This document shows positions 55,868 through 64,000 of a stretch of DNA of 64,000 nt, piece after piece. The position numbers and the translations under genes are program-made. Position 1 is the first letter of the stretch. Every line of letters begins with the position of its first letter. Origin of the DNA: Bicyclus anynana (Eukaryota; Arthropoda; Insecta; Lepidoptera; Nymphalidae). Location of the stretch: NCBI RefSeq assembly GCF_947172395.1, contig NC_069106.1, positions 4,464,001 to 4,528,000 of the forward strand. The letters run 5' to 3'. The notes beneath the pieces are model-generated. The model did no database searches, was not told the origin of the DNA, and was given only the letters and a program-made list of their open reading frames with translations.

Positions 55868-56150
55868 TAATAATAAATAAATATACTTAAACTAATATCA
55901 CACAATCTAGCCCCAAAGTAAGCATACAGAGCAGCTTGTGTTATGGGTACTAAGATATGTGTATGATATTATAATATTCATACACATTTATATACTACAT
56001 ATAAATACTTATATAATGTATAAATACACACAGACACTGGAAAAAATCCATGTTCATCACACGAATATTTTCCAGTTGTGGGAATCGAACCCACGGCCGT
56101 GGATGCAGAAAGCAGGGTCACTACCCACTGCGCTACGTGGCCGTCATAAG
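55868..56150 (-). repeat. tRNA-headed SINE or related repeat (fourth type)
   Basis: The reverse strand has B box GGTTCGATTCCCACA and a tRNA-like GGCCACGTAGCGCAGTGGGT upstream. Its other end (AATAAATATACTTAAAC, CACAATCTAGCCCCAA) recurs near 33480-33520. The body between is a long AT-rich tail, so it is a SINE more than a tRNA gene. Confidence 0.6.
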
Positions 56151-56154
56151 ATTG

Positions 56155-56600
56155 TAAGCAACGACATTTATACTATAGACATGTTACGTGCCTACAAAAT
56201 TAACGCACAAAGAATTTAGCTACTCCACTGAGCGCACACATGCACAATTTTGTGTTTAATTTCATTATACATTTATGTATGTACAGTTTTTAAACTTCTT
56301 AAACACACAACTCATCATTGTACATCTATACTAATAATATAAAGCTAAGCTCAGAAACTACTGGTCCGATTTAAAAAATATTTCAGTGTTAGTTAGCCCA
56401 TTTATTGAGGAAGGCTATAGGCTATTATTCCCGTATACGGGAACGAAAAACCACGTGGGGGAAACCGCGTGGCCACAGCTAGTTTAAGTATAATTTGTTT
56501 AAATAACTTTCGTTATTTACTATTTAACTCAATAGAATGCGGTCAATTAGTCGCTTCTGTTCGCCTCAGTTTTAACGAGCTATTATAAAATCTTTGATTG
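56155..56600 (-). repeat. Repeat E copy interrupted by a Helitron-like element
   Basis: Reverse of 40.08 and 50.64 kb: AATTTTGTGTTTAATTTCAT and CACACAACTCATCATTG lie left of the insertion; AAATAACTTTCGTTATT, AATTAGTCGCTTC and CGCCTCAGTTTTAACGA lie right of it. Confidence 0.75.
56325..56482 (+). mobile_element. Helitron-like element nested in repeat E
   Basis: Starts TCTATACTAATAATATAAAG and ends ACCGCGTGGCCACAGCTAG. Flanked by A and T; the surrounding repeat resumes without a duplication, as expected for a Helitron. Confidence 0.8.
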
Positions 56601-56679
56601 TAAGGCTATTTGGATTATTTTCAAATAAATTTTTCCGTCACATTCGATCTCAATTAAAGCATTACGAGTATAAAAGTTC

Positions 56680-56870
56680 AAATCAAAATCAAAATCAAAT
56701 CAAAAATCATTTATTTCAAGTAGGCTCAGTTTACAAGCACTTTTGACACGTCAGTTGACTATTTGTAAAGATTCTACCACCGGTTCGGAAGGCAGGTTCT
56801 GCTGAGAAGATACCGGCAAGAAACTCAACAGTTGCTCTTTTGAAAAAGTCATACAGTATTATAATTTACA
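56680..56870 (+). repeat. Repeat G copy (long form)
   Basis: AATCATTTATTTCAAGTAGG, CTCAGTTTACAAGCACTTTT and CCGGTTCGGAAGGCAGGTTC, then CCGGCAAGAAACTCAACAG. Confidence 0.75.
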
Positions 56871-57284
56871 ATTGATAACAATTACTGTTTACATTTCTTA
56901 TAGTTTTACTTCCTGTGTGAAGGTGGAAGCTGATCCAACGGCCTCCAAGCATCTTTATCATTAAAGAACTCATCATAGTTCCAGACTCTGTTTATCTGTG
57001 AAAGTTGAATGAAAATTCGAATTTCTGGACACAACTGTGAACAGATAATCAATTACAGAGAAAATAAGCCGAAAAATTGTTTTTCTTTTAGTAAGAAGAA
57101 CAGCAGGTTCTTCTGTAATGCTCTTACTTTCTTTATTTTTGTTAATTGAAGTTATTTATTAGTTTTTATTCAACGTAACGCAGGTTCGTTTTATACTACT
57201 GGTTTTTACTCTTATATTATAACAGTGTAATACTATGTCAATGGTTTTAAAATATACCTTTTAGTAAAATGTTTTTATTATAGA

Positions 57285-57653
57285 CTAGCGGACGCCCGCG
57301 ACTTCGTCCGCGTGAAACTCGATGTAAACTTTCAACTACCCCCTACCCTACCCTACCATACCTTACCCGTACCCTACCTCTACCCTACCCCGTTTTATAA
57401 TTATTATTAATATGAACTTTATACAATAACAATAAAGCTCAAATTAACTACGTTTTAGTTAGAAAACATTTGTATGGGAAAAAGAAATATGGTATTTTAT
57501 GGTTTTTCCGGCAATCATTCGAATTTTTCTCGCCTTAAAAACCATCCTAGAACTTCAACGAACATTCTAAAATATGAATTGGCCAAATTGGTTCTGGCGT
57601 TAATGAGTTATGCGCTTACCAACGCATTTTGCGATTCATTTTTATATTATAGA
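57285..57653 (-). mobile_element. Helitron-like element, complete
   Basis: CTAGCGGACGCCCGCGACTT, then CGTCCGCGTGAAACTCGATG at the 3' hairpin end, the CCCTACCCTACC tract, and a 5' start in reverse (TTTATATTATAGA). The 100-codon open frame that begins inside is not a gene. Confidence 0.75.
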
Positions 57654-57779
57654 CTAGAAATATATCTAGAAATGCCGCACAAACTGTCACATTTTCGCGA
57701 AATACATACTTCGCTTTCCTTTTCACAAATACATTGTATTTTATTTCAGAACTGTGTTGTAGCTAAACTGTGTTGATGG

Positions 57780-58250
57780 TCAACTTTCTATGCCAAGGTC
57801 GAAAGTTTGGTTTGAAACAAGTGTCAATGAGCAAACTATAGTCATCACTTATTGAAGTTTTGTTTTGTGAAGAAACTGGGAGTTGACAGAGGTTTCTAGA
57901 AACATTGAATAGATGACTGATTGGTAGTAATATACTCGTATTGTATTGATAGAAATATATGCTGCTTTATGAGTAGTAGGTATTTAATTGATCTAATCGA
58001 AATAAACGTTTGTAAGGGGGTCTTCTACGAGCACTCACCCTTACGAGATTGTTACTGTAAATTAAACAACTTTTGATGGGACATAGACGATTTACTAATG
58101 ACTCTCAACATTCGTACATTAACATAGGTAGGTACATTTTAATATACGTTAGGAGCAATAAACCTCACGAATGCGCGGGTAGCGTTTGGGGCGGTCGCAG
58201 ACTAGACCTGTGTCGATCGCGATTGATCAAATCTCCGAGACCCGATCACT
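57780..58250. other. Intergenic, no clear feature
   Basis: No gene signal; the last 80 bp have GATC-rich words related to the tandem array that follows. Confidence 0.35.
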
Positions 58251-58254
58251 ACTT

Positions 58255-58800
58255 GTGCGTGAGCAATCGGGTCGTGGACATTTAAAAGACCCGATCTTGT
58301 GTGACCCGTTTGGAGACCCGCCGGGTGCCGACTCGATCAAAAGATCGAAAGATTTTTGTTTACCATACTAAATTGAACTTTATGTCCATTACTATAACTC
58401 TCAAATCTGTAGTTCTCGTGAATAATCGGGTCGCGGACGTCTAAAACACCCGATCTTGTGGGACCCGTTTGGAGACCCGCCGGGTGCCGACTCGATCAAA
58501 AGATTGAAAGATTTTTGTTTACCATACTAAATTGAACTTTATGTTCATTACAATAACTCTCAAATCTGTAGTTCTCGTGAATAATCGGGTCGCGGACGTC
58601 TAAAACACCCGATCTTGTGGGACCCGTTTGGTTATCTATATATTAAACTCGATCACTCGACCCAACCACACTAAATTGAACTTTATTTTCATTACAATAA
58701 CTCTCAAATCTGTAGTTCTCGTAAATAATCGGGTCGCGGTCTAAAACACTCGATCTGTCGACCCCATCACACTAAATTGAACTTTATTTTGATTGTATTA
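58255..58800. repeat. Tandem array of 159-bp units
   Basis: AATCGGGTCG occurs at 58265, 58424 and 58583, exactly 159 bp apart, and again at 58727 after a shortened unit. Each unit has CCCGATCTTGTG, GGGTGCCGACTCGATCAAAA and CTCTCAAATCTGTAGTTCTC. The later units are progressively truncated. Confidence 0.95.
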
Positions 58801-58804
58801 GTGT

Positions 58805-59221
58805 TACAATTATCAGGCTCAATTGCATTTGTATTTAGTAATTACAATCTGTAGTTGTCTCTTATATTCGTATGTAAAGGCAGATATGTATTACTCTGTC
58901 TGTTAAATGGTATACCTGGTATCTGTTAATTAGTGCATTTGTTTGGACTTTGGATCGCGAAAGAGGATGTTTTTGTAGTTTAGAGCAATCTATACCTATA
59001 CTGTTGGCGAAACTAAAATAGTTATTTGCTGCCGTATTTAAAGTTTTGCCCTGGATTTCTAAAAATGCCGTGTATATAATTTTTAAATAGTTTGCATAGA
59101 TATTATGTTGTGTTCGTGTTGATTTACGAACTTTTTTATGCGTAAAATAGGACTCACAACTTGTATTTGAGGTTCTGTCAAGTGGTGAAATAAAAAATTT
59201 TTGTAACTGAAAATTTCCCAC
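58805..59221. other. Intergenic, no recognised gene
   Basis: A 119-codon reverse frame ends here but has no known domain, no signal peptide and no splice support; it starts at the edge of a SINE-B copy. Confidence 0.3.
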
Positions 59222-59400
59222 ATTTTTTTTTTAATTCTTTACATGTTAGCCCTTGACTACAATCTCACCTGATGGTAAGTGATGATGCAGTCTAAGATGG
59301 AAGCGGGCTAACTTGTTAGGAGGAAGATGAAAATCCACACCCCTTTTAGGTTTCTACACGGCATCGTACTGGAACGCTAAATCGCTTGGCAGTACGTCTT
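59222..59400 (-). repeat. SINE-B copy
   Basis: Poly-T start, ACAATCTCACCTGATGGTAA, ATGGAAGCGGGCTAACTTGT and CGGCATCGTACTGGAACGCT. Confidence 0.8.
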
Positions 59401-59402
59401 AT

Positions 59403-59450
59403 AATATAATATATCCGTATACATATTACTGTATACGGATATATTATATT
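59403..59450. repeat. Perfect inverted repeat, 20-bp arms with 8-bp spacer
   Basis: Arms 59403-59422 and 59431-59450 are exact reverse complements around ATATTACT. It abuts the SINE-B end. Confidence 0.85.
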
Positions 59451-59994
59451 GACAGTTTGAAAGCTACTAAGTACAGTTTAGCAATTCTTCAAAGGATTTT
59501 AATTTGGAACTATAAATGAATGAAATAGAATAGTCACAAGAAGTGACTTGGAGAGGCACATTATATAGCAATTGGTATTCTTTGGGTCATGCTATGGTCA
59601 ACGGCATTATCTATCAGCCTATTAAAGGTGCACTACAGAACTAAGTCGCTCTACCCTCCTTATAGCAGAAAGAATTTCGGATGTAGAGCTTAAACCCACC
59701 ATGCTGGTCCAAAGCGAATTTAAGGTGATGTTTTATTATAAATTAGTCACTACCAGATCTTAACAATAATGGCTGCGACCGACGTGCTCTCCGATTTTAT
59801 AATTACTTTTATTATTATAATAAAATTTATAAACTACGCCATGAAATCATTGACAAGTCTCTCAATCAGCTCACGGTTTTTATTAAGCTCAAGCTTATAG
59901 AAAAATCTCATCATAATATAAATGATTACTGTATAATATGACATGATTATAAAAGACGAAAAACCTTGTGAATTACTTGCATTATATGACGGGG

Positions 59995-60195
59995 TACTTA
60001 GTTTTCGACAACATTGTGGAATGTCACAAAAATAAGGCGATACCCTGGCTGTGTTTTTATAAGCTCTTCTCGGACCAAGGCGCCTTCAGAACTTTCGTAA
60101 GACTTTAGTTACACTATCATATTATAACAGCATAACCTGACGTTTCAAAAGTGCTTGTTATTAAACCTAATTCAAGTGAATTAATTTTGAATTTG
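59995..60195 (-). repeat. Repeat G copy
   Basis: GAAGTGCTTGT-type wording in reverse: GACGTTTCAAAAGTGCTTGT, TTAAACCTAATTCAAGTGAA and TTCTCGGACCAAGGCGCC. Confidence 0.65.
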
Positions 60196-60199
60196 AATT

Positions 60200-61349
60200 C
60201 TCCGAAGTACAGTGGTGTTACGACACGGTTATGAAGTACTTAAGTCTGCAGAACCGTTCCACTGTGTTATCCGTTGTACCAACGAGGCAGTCCACTTGGG
60301 GTGATAAGTGACATTTAAATTTATGTAAATTTTTTTTGGTGATATGGCGATATGGCTTAGAAAATAGGTACTATTCCACACCCATTGTTTTTTTTTATTT
60401 CCGCTTATAGACCGAGAGCCTGTGATAGCCAGACGTACATAATTTTATGAAACTGGAAGATTGACATACTCTTACCATAGGTAAGCACGGAATCTCATTA
60501 TGTATAATAAAATAATGTACTACAAATTTGCAGAACACATATTTTTTTACAAAAAGTGTCGCGACAGTATATGTCTAACTATAATAATAATCCAACCAGC
60601 TCTTGAATAAGGGCCCCGTATGGGTTCGAAACTAGTTGGGCATACTCCGACCTAATATCACGTGAATTTTAGCTGCGTTTCATAATCAATTAATATAATA
60701 ATAATGACACAATAGTATATAATAAAAATAATGGAAATGCCGCCGTTATAAAAGGCTCTTTATTTGTAGTATTATTTTATTCAAAACTACGTTAAAGTTT
60801 CTTCAAATTCAAGACTGCTTCAATACCTTATTTTAACATTTTGAATTATTATTATATTATGCCAAGGAAAATATTTAATTAAAAATCTGCTATAAACTTG
60901 GATGGCTATATGGGCCCTTGAAACTTGCTACTTTCCTAAGCCATCACGGCCCATAGTTGGCTACCGTAATTAACTATGGTAGGAAAATAGGCTGACGAAC
61001 TCTCAGGTTTTATAATATGAGGAATGTCTGACTGCCGCAGGCTCTTAGTTAATTGCTATTTTGTCAATACCCACTTGAGAAATTCTTAAAGCTTTATGGG
61101 CAAGTAAGGACTTAGCTATCCATAGAAATTCGAGTATAATTGCATTGCATTTCTAACTGCCGTTGCACTGTGACTGTAACTAAATTCGTTTTACTTACAT
61201 TTAAGCTGTAATTTTATATATAAAATATGTTTTTATATTAATTTTCGAGAAAAGTTAATAAAAGTAGAAGTTTTTTAATTAATTAGTTTGTGTGTGTATT
61301 ATAGTTATATAGTTATAGTTTTAAATTAAATAAGATTAATAGAATAATA
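60200..61349. other. Intergenic flank of the hAT transposase, no clear feature
   Basis: A short tRNA-like stretch near 60240-60300 (CCAACGAGGCAGTCC) may be a SINE remnant. I did not find a left terminal inverted repeat for the hAT element. Confidence 0.35.
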
Positions 61350-61820
61350 ATGTCGTATCTTGCAAAAAAAAGGAGTAATGTGTGGAAGCATTTTACTATA
61401 GTCAACAAAGACAAGGCAAAATGTGAGTACTGTTCCAAACTAATTAGTTACAGTGGTGGTGGTACCGGAAATTTAACAAGACATTTAAAAAAACTACATG
61501 GGACAGTAACGATAGAGGCTCCAATAAATCCAAGTTTTCATACGACCTTACAACCACGTATAGAGCAAAATACCGCGGAATCTGTTGATTTAAGTAGTAT
61601 TCCATTAACGTCAGAAGAAGGCTCTTCCTCTATTTCGACTGCGCCCCAAACAAGTAAACCATCTGAACACTCAAGGATTGATAGTTTTATGAAGTCTACG
61701 AGACCATTACCCCTTAGTACGTCCAAGCAACTTGATCTCCAAATTGTTAAATTCATAGTAAAAGGTTATCATCCTTTTCAATTGTGGAAGAAGAAGAATT
61801 TAAAAAAATGTACAAAATGA
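61350..61820 (+). CDS. hAT transposase frame 1 (BED zinc finger)
   Basis: DNA-binding part of the split transposase. A Ser/Thr-rich linker follows the finger. The last 15 or so codons after GYHPF (about 61778-61820) are out of frame with the family. Confidence 0.7.
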   Translation: MSYLAKKRSNVWKHFTIVNKDKAKCEYCSKLISYSGGGTGNLTRHLKKLHGTVTIEAPINPSFHTTLQPRIEQNTAESVDLSSIPLTSEEGSSSISTAPQTSKPSEHSRIDSFMKSTRPLPLSTSKQLDLQIVKFIVKGYHPFQLWKKKNLKKCTK

Positions 61821-63331
61821 TATTGCCGACATATAGATTACCCACTCGCAAAACTATATCATCTAGTTTAGTGCCTAAATTGTACCAGAGTACTAAAGAA
61901 AAGGTTTTAGAATTGACTGCCGAAGCTGAGGCTGTATGCCTTACTACTGATGGTTGGACATCTATTAATAACACAGCATTTATAGCCCTTACAGCTCATT
62001 TTATCAACAAAAACTCCCTGCTTAAATCAGTTTTGTTAGGCTGTTCCCAATTAGACGAACGTCATACAGCACAAAATTTGTCAAACTTCTTAAAAAATGA
62101 AACGTCGAATTGGGGAATCACAAACAAAATAGCAGGGATTATAACAGATAACGCGGCAAATATTGTAGCGGCTGTTCATTTAACAACCTGGCGACACTTT
62201 CCATGTTTTGCCCACACAGTAAACCTTGTCGTCCAACATAGTTTGAACGCTATGAAACCACAGCTAGATAAAGTAAAAATGATAGTGGAGTATTTTAAGC
62301 ACAGCTCTTCTGCAAACAGTCGGCTACAAGCTATGCAGACACAGATGGAATTACCACCCTTAAAGTTAAAACAGAGCGTTGTTACCAGATGGAACTCCAC
62401 TTATGACATGTTGACACGTATATTAAAAATTAAAGATGCTGTAGTAAGTACTCTTGCTATCGAACAACCGCGCCTCAACACCTTATCACCTGAAGATTGG
62501 CTGCTGATAGAGCAGTGCATTAATATCTTGAAAATATTTTACGAAGTGACGGAAGAAATAAGTGCTGAAAAATCAGTTACAATATCAAAAGTTATGCTTT
62601 TGGTAAAAATAATGAAAAATCACGTGACAAAAAATCTGATTGAAAATGGTTCAGATCAATATCTTCAACTTTTAAACGATCTACAAGAACAATTAAATAG
62701 TCGGTTCCGTGACCTTGAAAATAACATATTAGTCACGGAGGCATCTTTTTTAGATCCAAGATTTAAAAAGCATGCATTTACTACCATGGAAAAATACGAT
62801 ACCTGTCTAAAAGGTATAAAAAGAAAACTTCGCTCTTTAGCCGCACAAGATTCAATACCATTGCTCGAAATTGCTCCGACTATGAATGAGGCGCAGGCGT
62901 CATCTTCTACGAGTAGCATGTGGGCTGATTTTGACAAAGAAGTTGAAAATGATATCATAAAAAATCCTACAGCCGCAAGTATTGTAGAACTCGACAAATA
63001 TTTAAATGAGCCATTAATAAATAGGTCCGTATCGGTTCATCGTTTTTATTCATCATATTCTGTTTTTGTTAGTATGTTGCACAATAACAATTGTATAATT
63101 CCATTACTTTTCAGGTCCGATGATCCATTAAAGTGGTGGAATGATCGCAAAAATTTATATCCCCACTTATATACACTGATGAAAAGACGACTATGCGTGC
63201 CCGCAACATCTGTGCCATGCGAGAGAATATTTTCCAAGGCTGGCATGACAATAAGCAATAAAAGAAGTTCCTTAAAACCAAATAAAGCTTCTCAAATTTT
63301 ATTTTTAAATCACAATTTAGAACAAGTTTAG
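61784..63331 (+). CDS. hAT transposase frame 2 (catalytic core and dimerisation domain)
   Basis: 515 codons without a stop; the frame is open upstream through SIVEEEEFKKMYK. There is no ATG at its beginning, so alone it would not be translated from the normal start. D56 and D122 (counted from 61784) fit the first two catalytic acids. Confidence 0.75.
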   Translation: MEEEEFKKMYKMILPTYRLPTRKTISSSLVPKLYQSTKEKVLELTAEAEAVCLTTDGWTSINNTAFIALTAHFINKNSLLKSVLLGCSQLDERHTAQNLSNFLKNETSNWGITNKIAGIITDNAANIVAAVHLTTWRHFPCFAHTVNLVVQHSLNAMKPQLDKVKMIVEYFKHSSSANSRLQAMQTQMELPPLKLKQSVVTRWNSTYDMLTRILKIKDAVVSTLAIEQPRLNTLSPEDWLLIEQCINILKIFYEVTEEISAEKSVTISKVMLLVKIMKNHVTKNLIENGSDQYLQLLNDLQEQLNSRFRDLENNILVTEASFLDPRFKKHAFTTMEKYDTCLKGIKRKLRSLAAQDSIPLLEIAPTMNEAQASSSTSSMWADFDKEVENDIIKNPTAASIVELDKYLNEPLINRSVSVHRFYSSYSVFVSMLHNNNCIIPLLFRSDDPLKWWNDRKNLYPHLYTLMKRRLCVPATSVPCERIFSKAGMTISNKRSSLKPNKASQILFLNHNLEQV

Positions 63332-63669
63332 AAACAAAAACTAATTGTGTGAAGGAGCGCTCACTCTTAAAAACATCGTTTGTCCGGAATAATATGAACT
63401 TTAAGTGCATAACAATAAGGACTTTAATATATAGATAATAATGATACGTATTTTATGTACAATACAGTGATAGTCATTTAAATAGGTATAAATGTATCTG
63501 AAAAATAATAAATAGTGAATACCAACAGACTTTACAGTTATACGATTAAGTGTTAGCGCATAAGTAAAATAGGGTGTTTGACATTTTTCTATTGTATAAT
63601 ATATAGTACATATTTAATAATAGCAGAGCCATTTTGTAAAAGTAACTTTGCGGCTAAAGCGGACGGAGT
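63332..63669. other. 3' flank of the hAT transposase
   Basis: AT-rich. CAGAGCCATTTTG near 63624 resembles a hAT-type end word, but I found no matching inverted copy on the 5' side. Confidence 0.35.
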
Positions 63670-63711
63670 TTTAGACGGAGCGTTTTTAATAATTTAAACG
63701 CTCCGTCTAAA
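63670..63711. repeat. Perfect inverted repeat, 16-bp arms
   Basis: TTTAGACGGAGCGTTT (63670-63685) and its exact complement (63696-63711) flank a 10-bp AT spacer. Confidence 0.85.
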
Positions 63712-64000
63712 TACTTATAATGAAATATTTCATAATTACTATATAGGTAAATAATTATTTACGTTTACTTCAATTTCGTTTAAATTGCCTGTATCATAAA
63801 ATCAGATTCTGTAATAAAGTTAAAAAAAGAGAACGCCCTCTTAATTTTATAATTATTATTTATTACATAATCTGTTTATATGATTTTTTATTCTCGTTAA
63901 AATATATATTACTTTTAGCAATAGTTTATATATAATTAGTATAGTTTAGCATAGATAAAATTATATAAAATAATTAAAGTTAAACATAACACTACATCTC
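63712..64000. other. AT-rich right edge, no feature recognised
   Basis: No open frame or clear repeat up to the window end. Confidence 0.4.

Larger units (their letters stand above)
61350..63331 (+). pseudogene. hAT-superfamily transposase (ZBED-like), split by a one-base frameshift
   Basis: Two overlapping frames together cover a full hAT transposase. The first (61350-61820) starts MSYLAKKRSNVWKHF and has a BED zinc finger with CEYC and HLKKLH. The second opens upstream of 61784 and runs to 63331. It has LTTDGWTS and ITDNAANI (two acidic residues of the RNase H-like core), PCFAHTVNL, TRWNSTYD and a C-terminal dimerisation region with CVPATSVPCERIFSKAG. The frames change near 61772-61780 (CCTTTTC): ORF 1 reads HPFQL while the family expectation is HPFSIVE, so one base appears missing. 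Expected joined length is about 655 residues. Confidence 0.85.

Noticed and set aside
56070..56150. tRNA gene on the minus strand
   Set aside because: Good B box, yet it is joined to an AT-rich body whose other end recurs near 33.5 kb, so it is a SINE-type repeat.
57474..57776. 100-codon open frame on the plus strand
   Set aside because: Mostly inside a Helitron-like element, with no recognisable domain.
58862..59221. 119-codon open frame on the minus strand
   Set aside because: No domain, no signal peptide, no splice support, low-complexity composition.
61772..61782. Programmed -1 frameshift in the hAT transposase
   Set aside because: CCTTTTC is not a standard slippery heptamer in the reading phase; a one-base deletion is simpler.

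Overview
The window looks like nuclear DNA from a butterfly or moth. It is AT-rich, its genes have short coding exons in long introns, and it carries many lepidopteran-type repeats: tRNA-headed SINEs, small Helitron-like elements with a TC start, a GC-rich 3' hairpin and a CTAG end, RTE-type LINE tails and hairpin MITEs. I cannot name the species.

Three host genes could be built by joining exons at splice sites with matching phases. (1) Positions 1-1226, minus strand: the 5' part of an unrecognised secreted protein, with a 14-codon signal-peptide exon and a 172-codon exon that runs off the left edge. (2) Positions 5053-9528, plus strand: a five-exon trypsin-fold protein with a Thr-rich N-terminus. 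The catalytic His and Ser positions are changed, so it is probably an inactive serine protease homologue; its first exon was not found. (3) Positions 12771-30554, minus strand: a ten-exon, 638-residue Osiris (DUF1676) family protein. It has the usual Cys region, the conserved LPE core, a long hydrophobic stretch and a His-rich stretch, plus about 300 further residues ending in a Cys-containing C-terminal region. Its first intron is almost 10 kb and holds a 94-bp satellite with higher-order structure.

From about 30.8 kb to 61.3 kb I find no convincing host gene. The region is filled with Helitron-like copies, SINEs, LINE fragments, palindromic elements, a 32-bp dimeric tandem array (45.2-45.7 kb) and a 159-bp tandem array (58.3-58.8 kb). 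A 5'-truncated RTE-type LINE at 41.5-42.7 kb is flanked by a 12-bp target duplication. At 61.35-63.33 kb a hAT transposase (BED finger, RNase H-like core, C-terminal dimerisation region) is split into two frames by a single-base shift.

The three host genes are not an operon and nothing in the sequence shows that they act together. All three look secreted or membrane-targeted, which fits extracellular or cuticle-related roles, but that is inference. I saw no standalone tRNA or rRNA gene and no CRISPR array. No clearly new system is proven. The best leads are the inactive protease homologue, the extended Osiris protein, the nested satellites, and a set of perfect palindromes with about 5-bp spacers.
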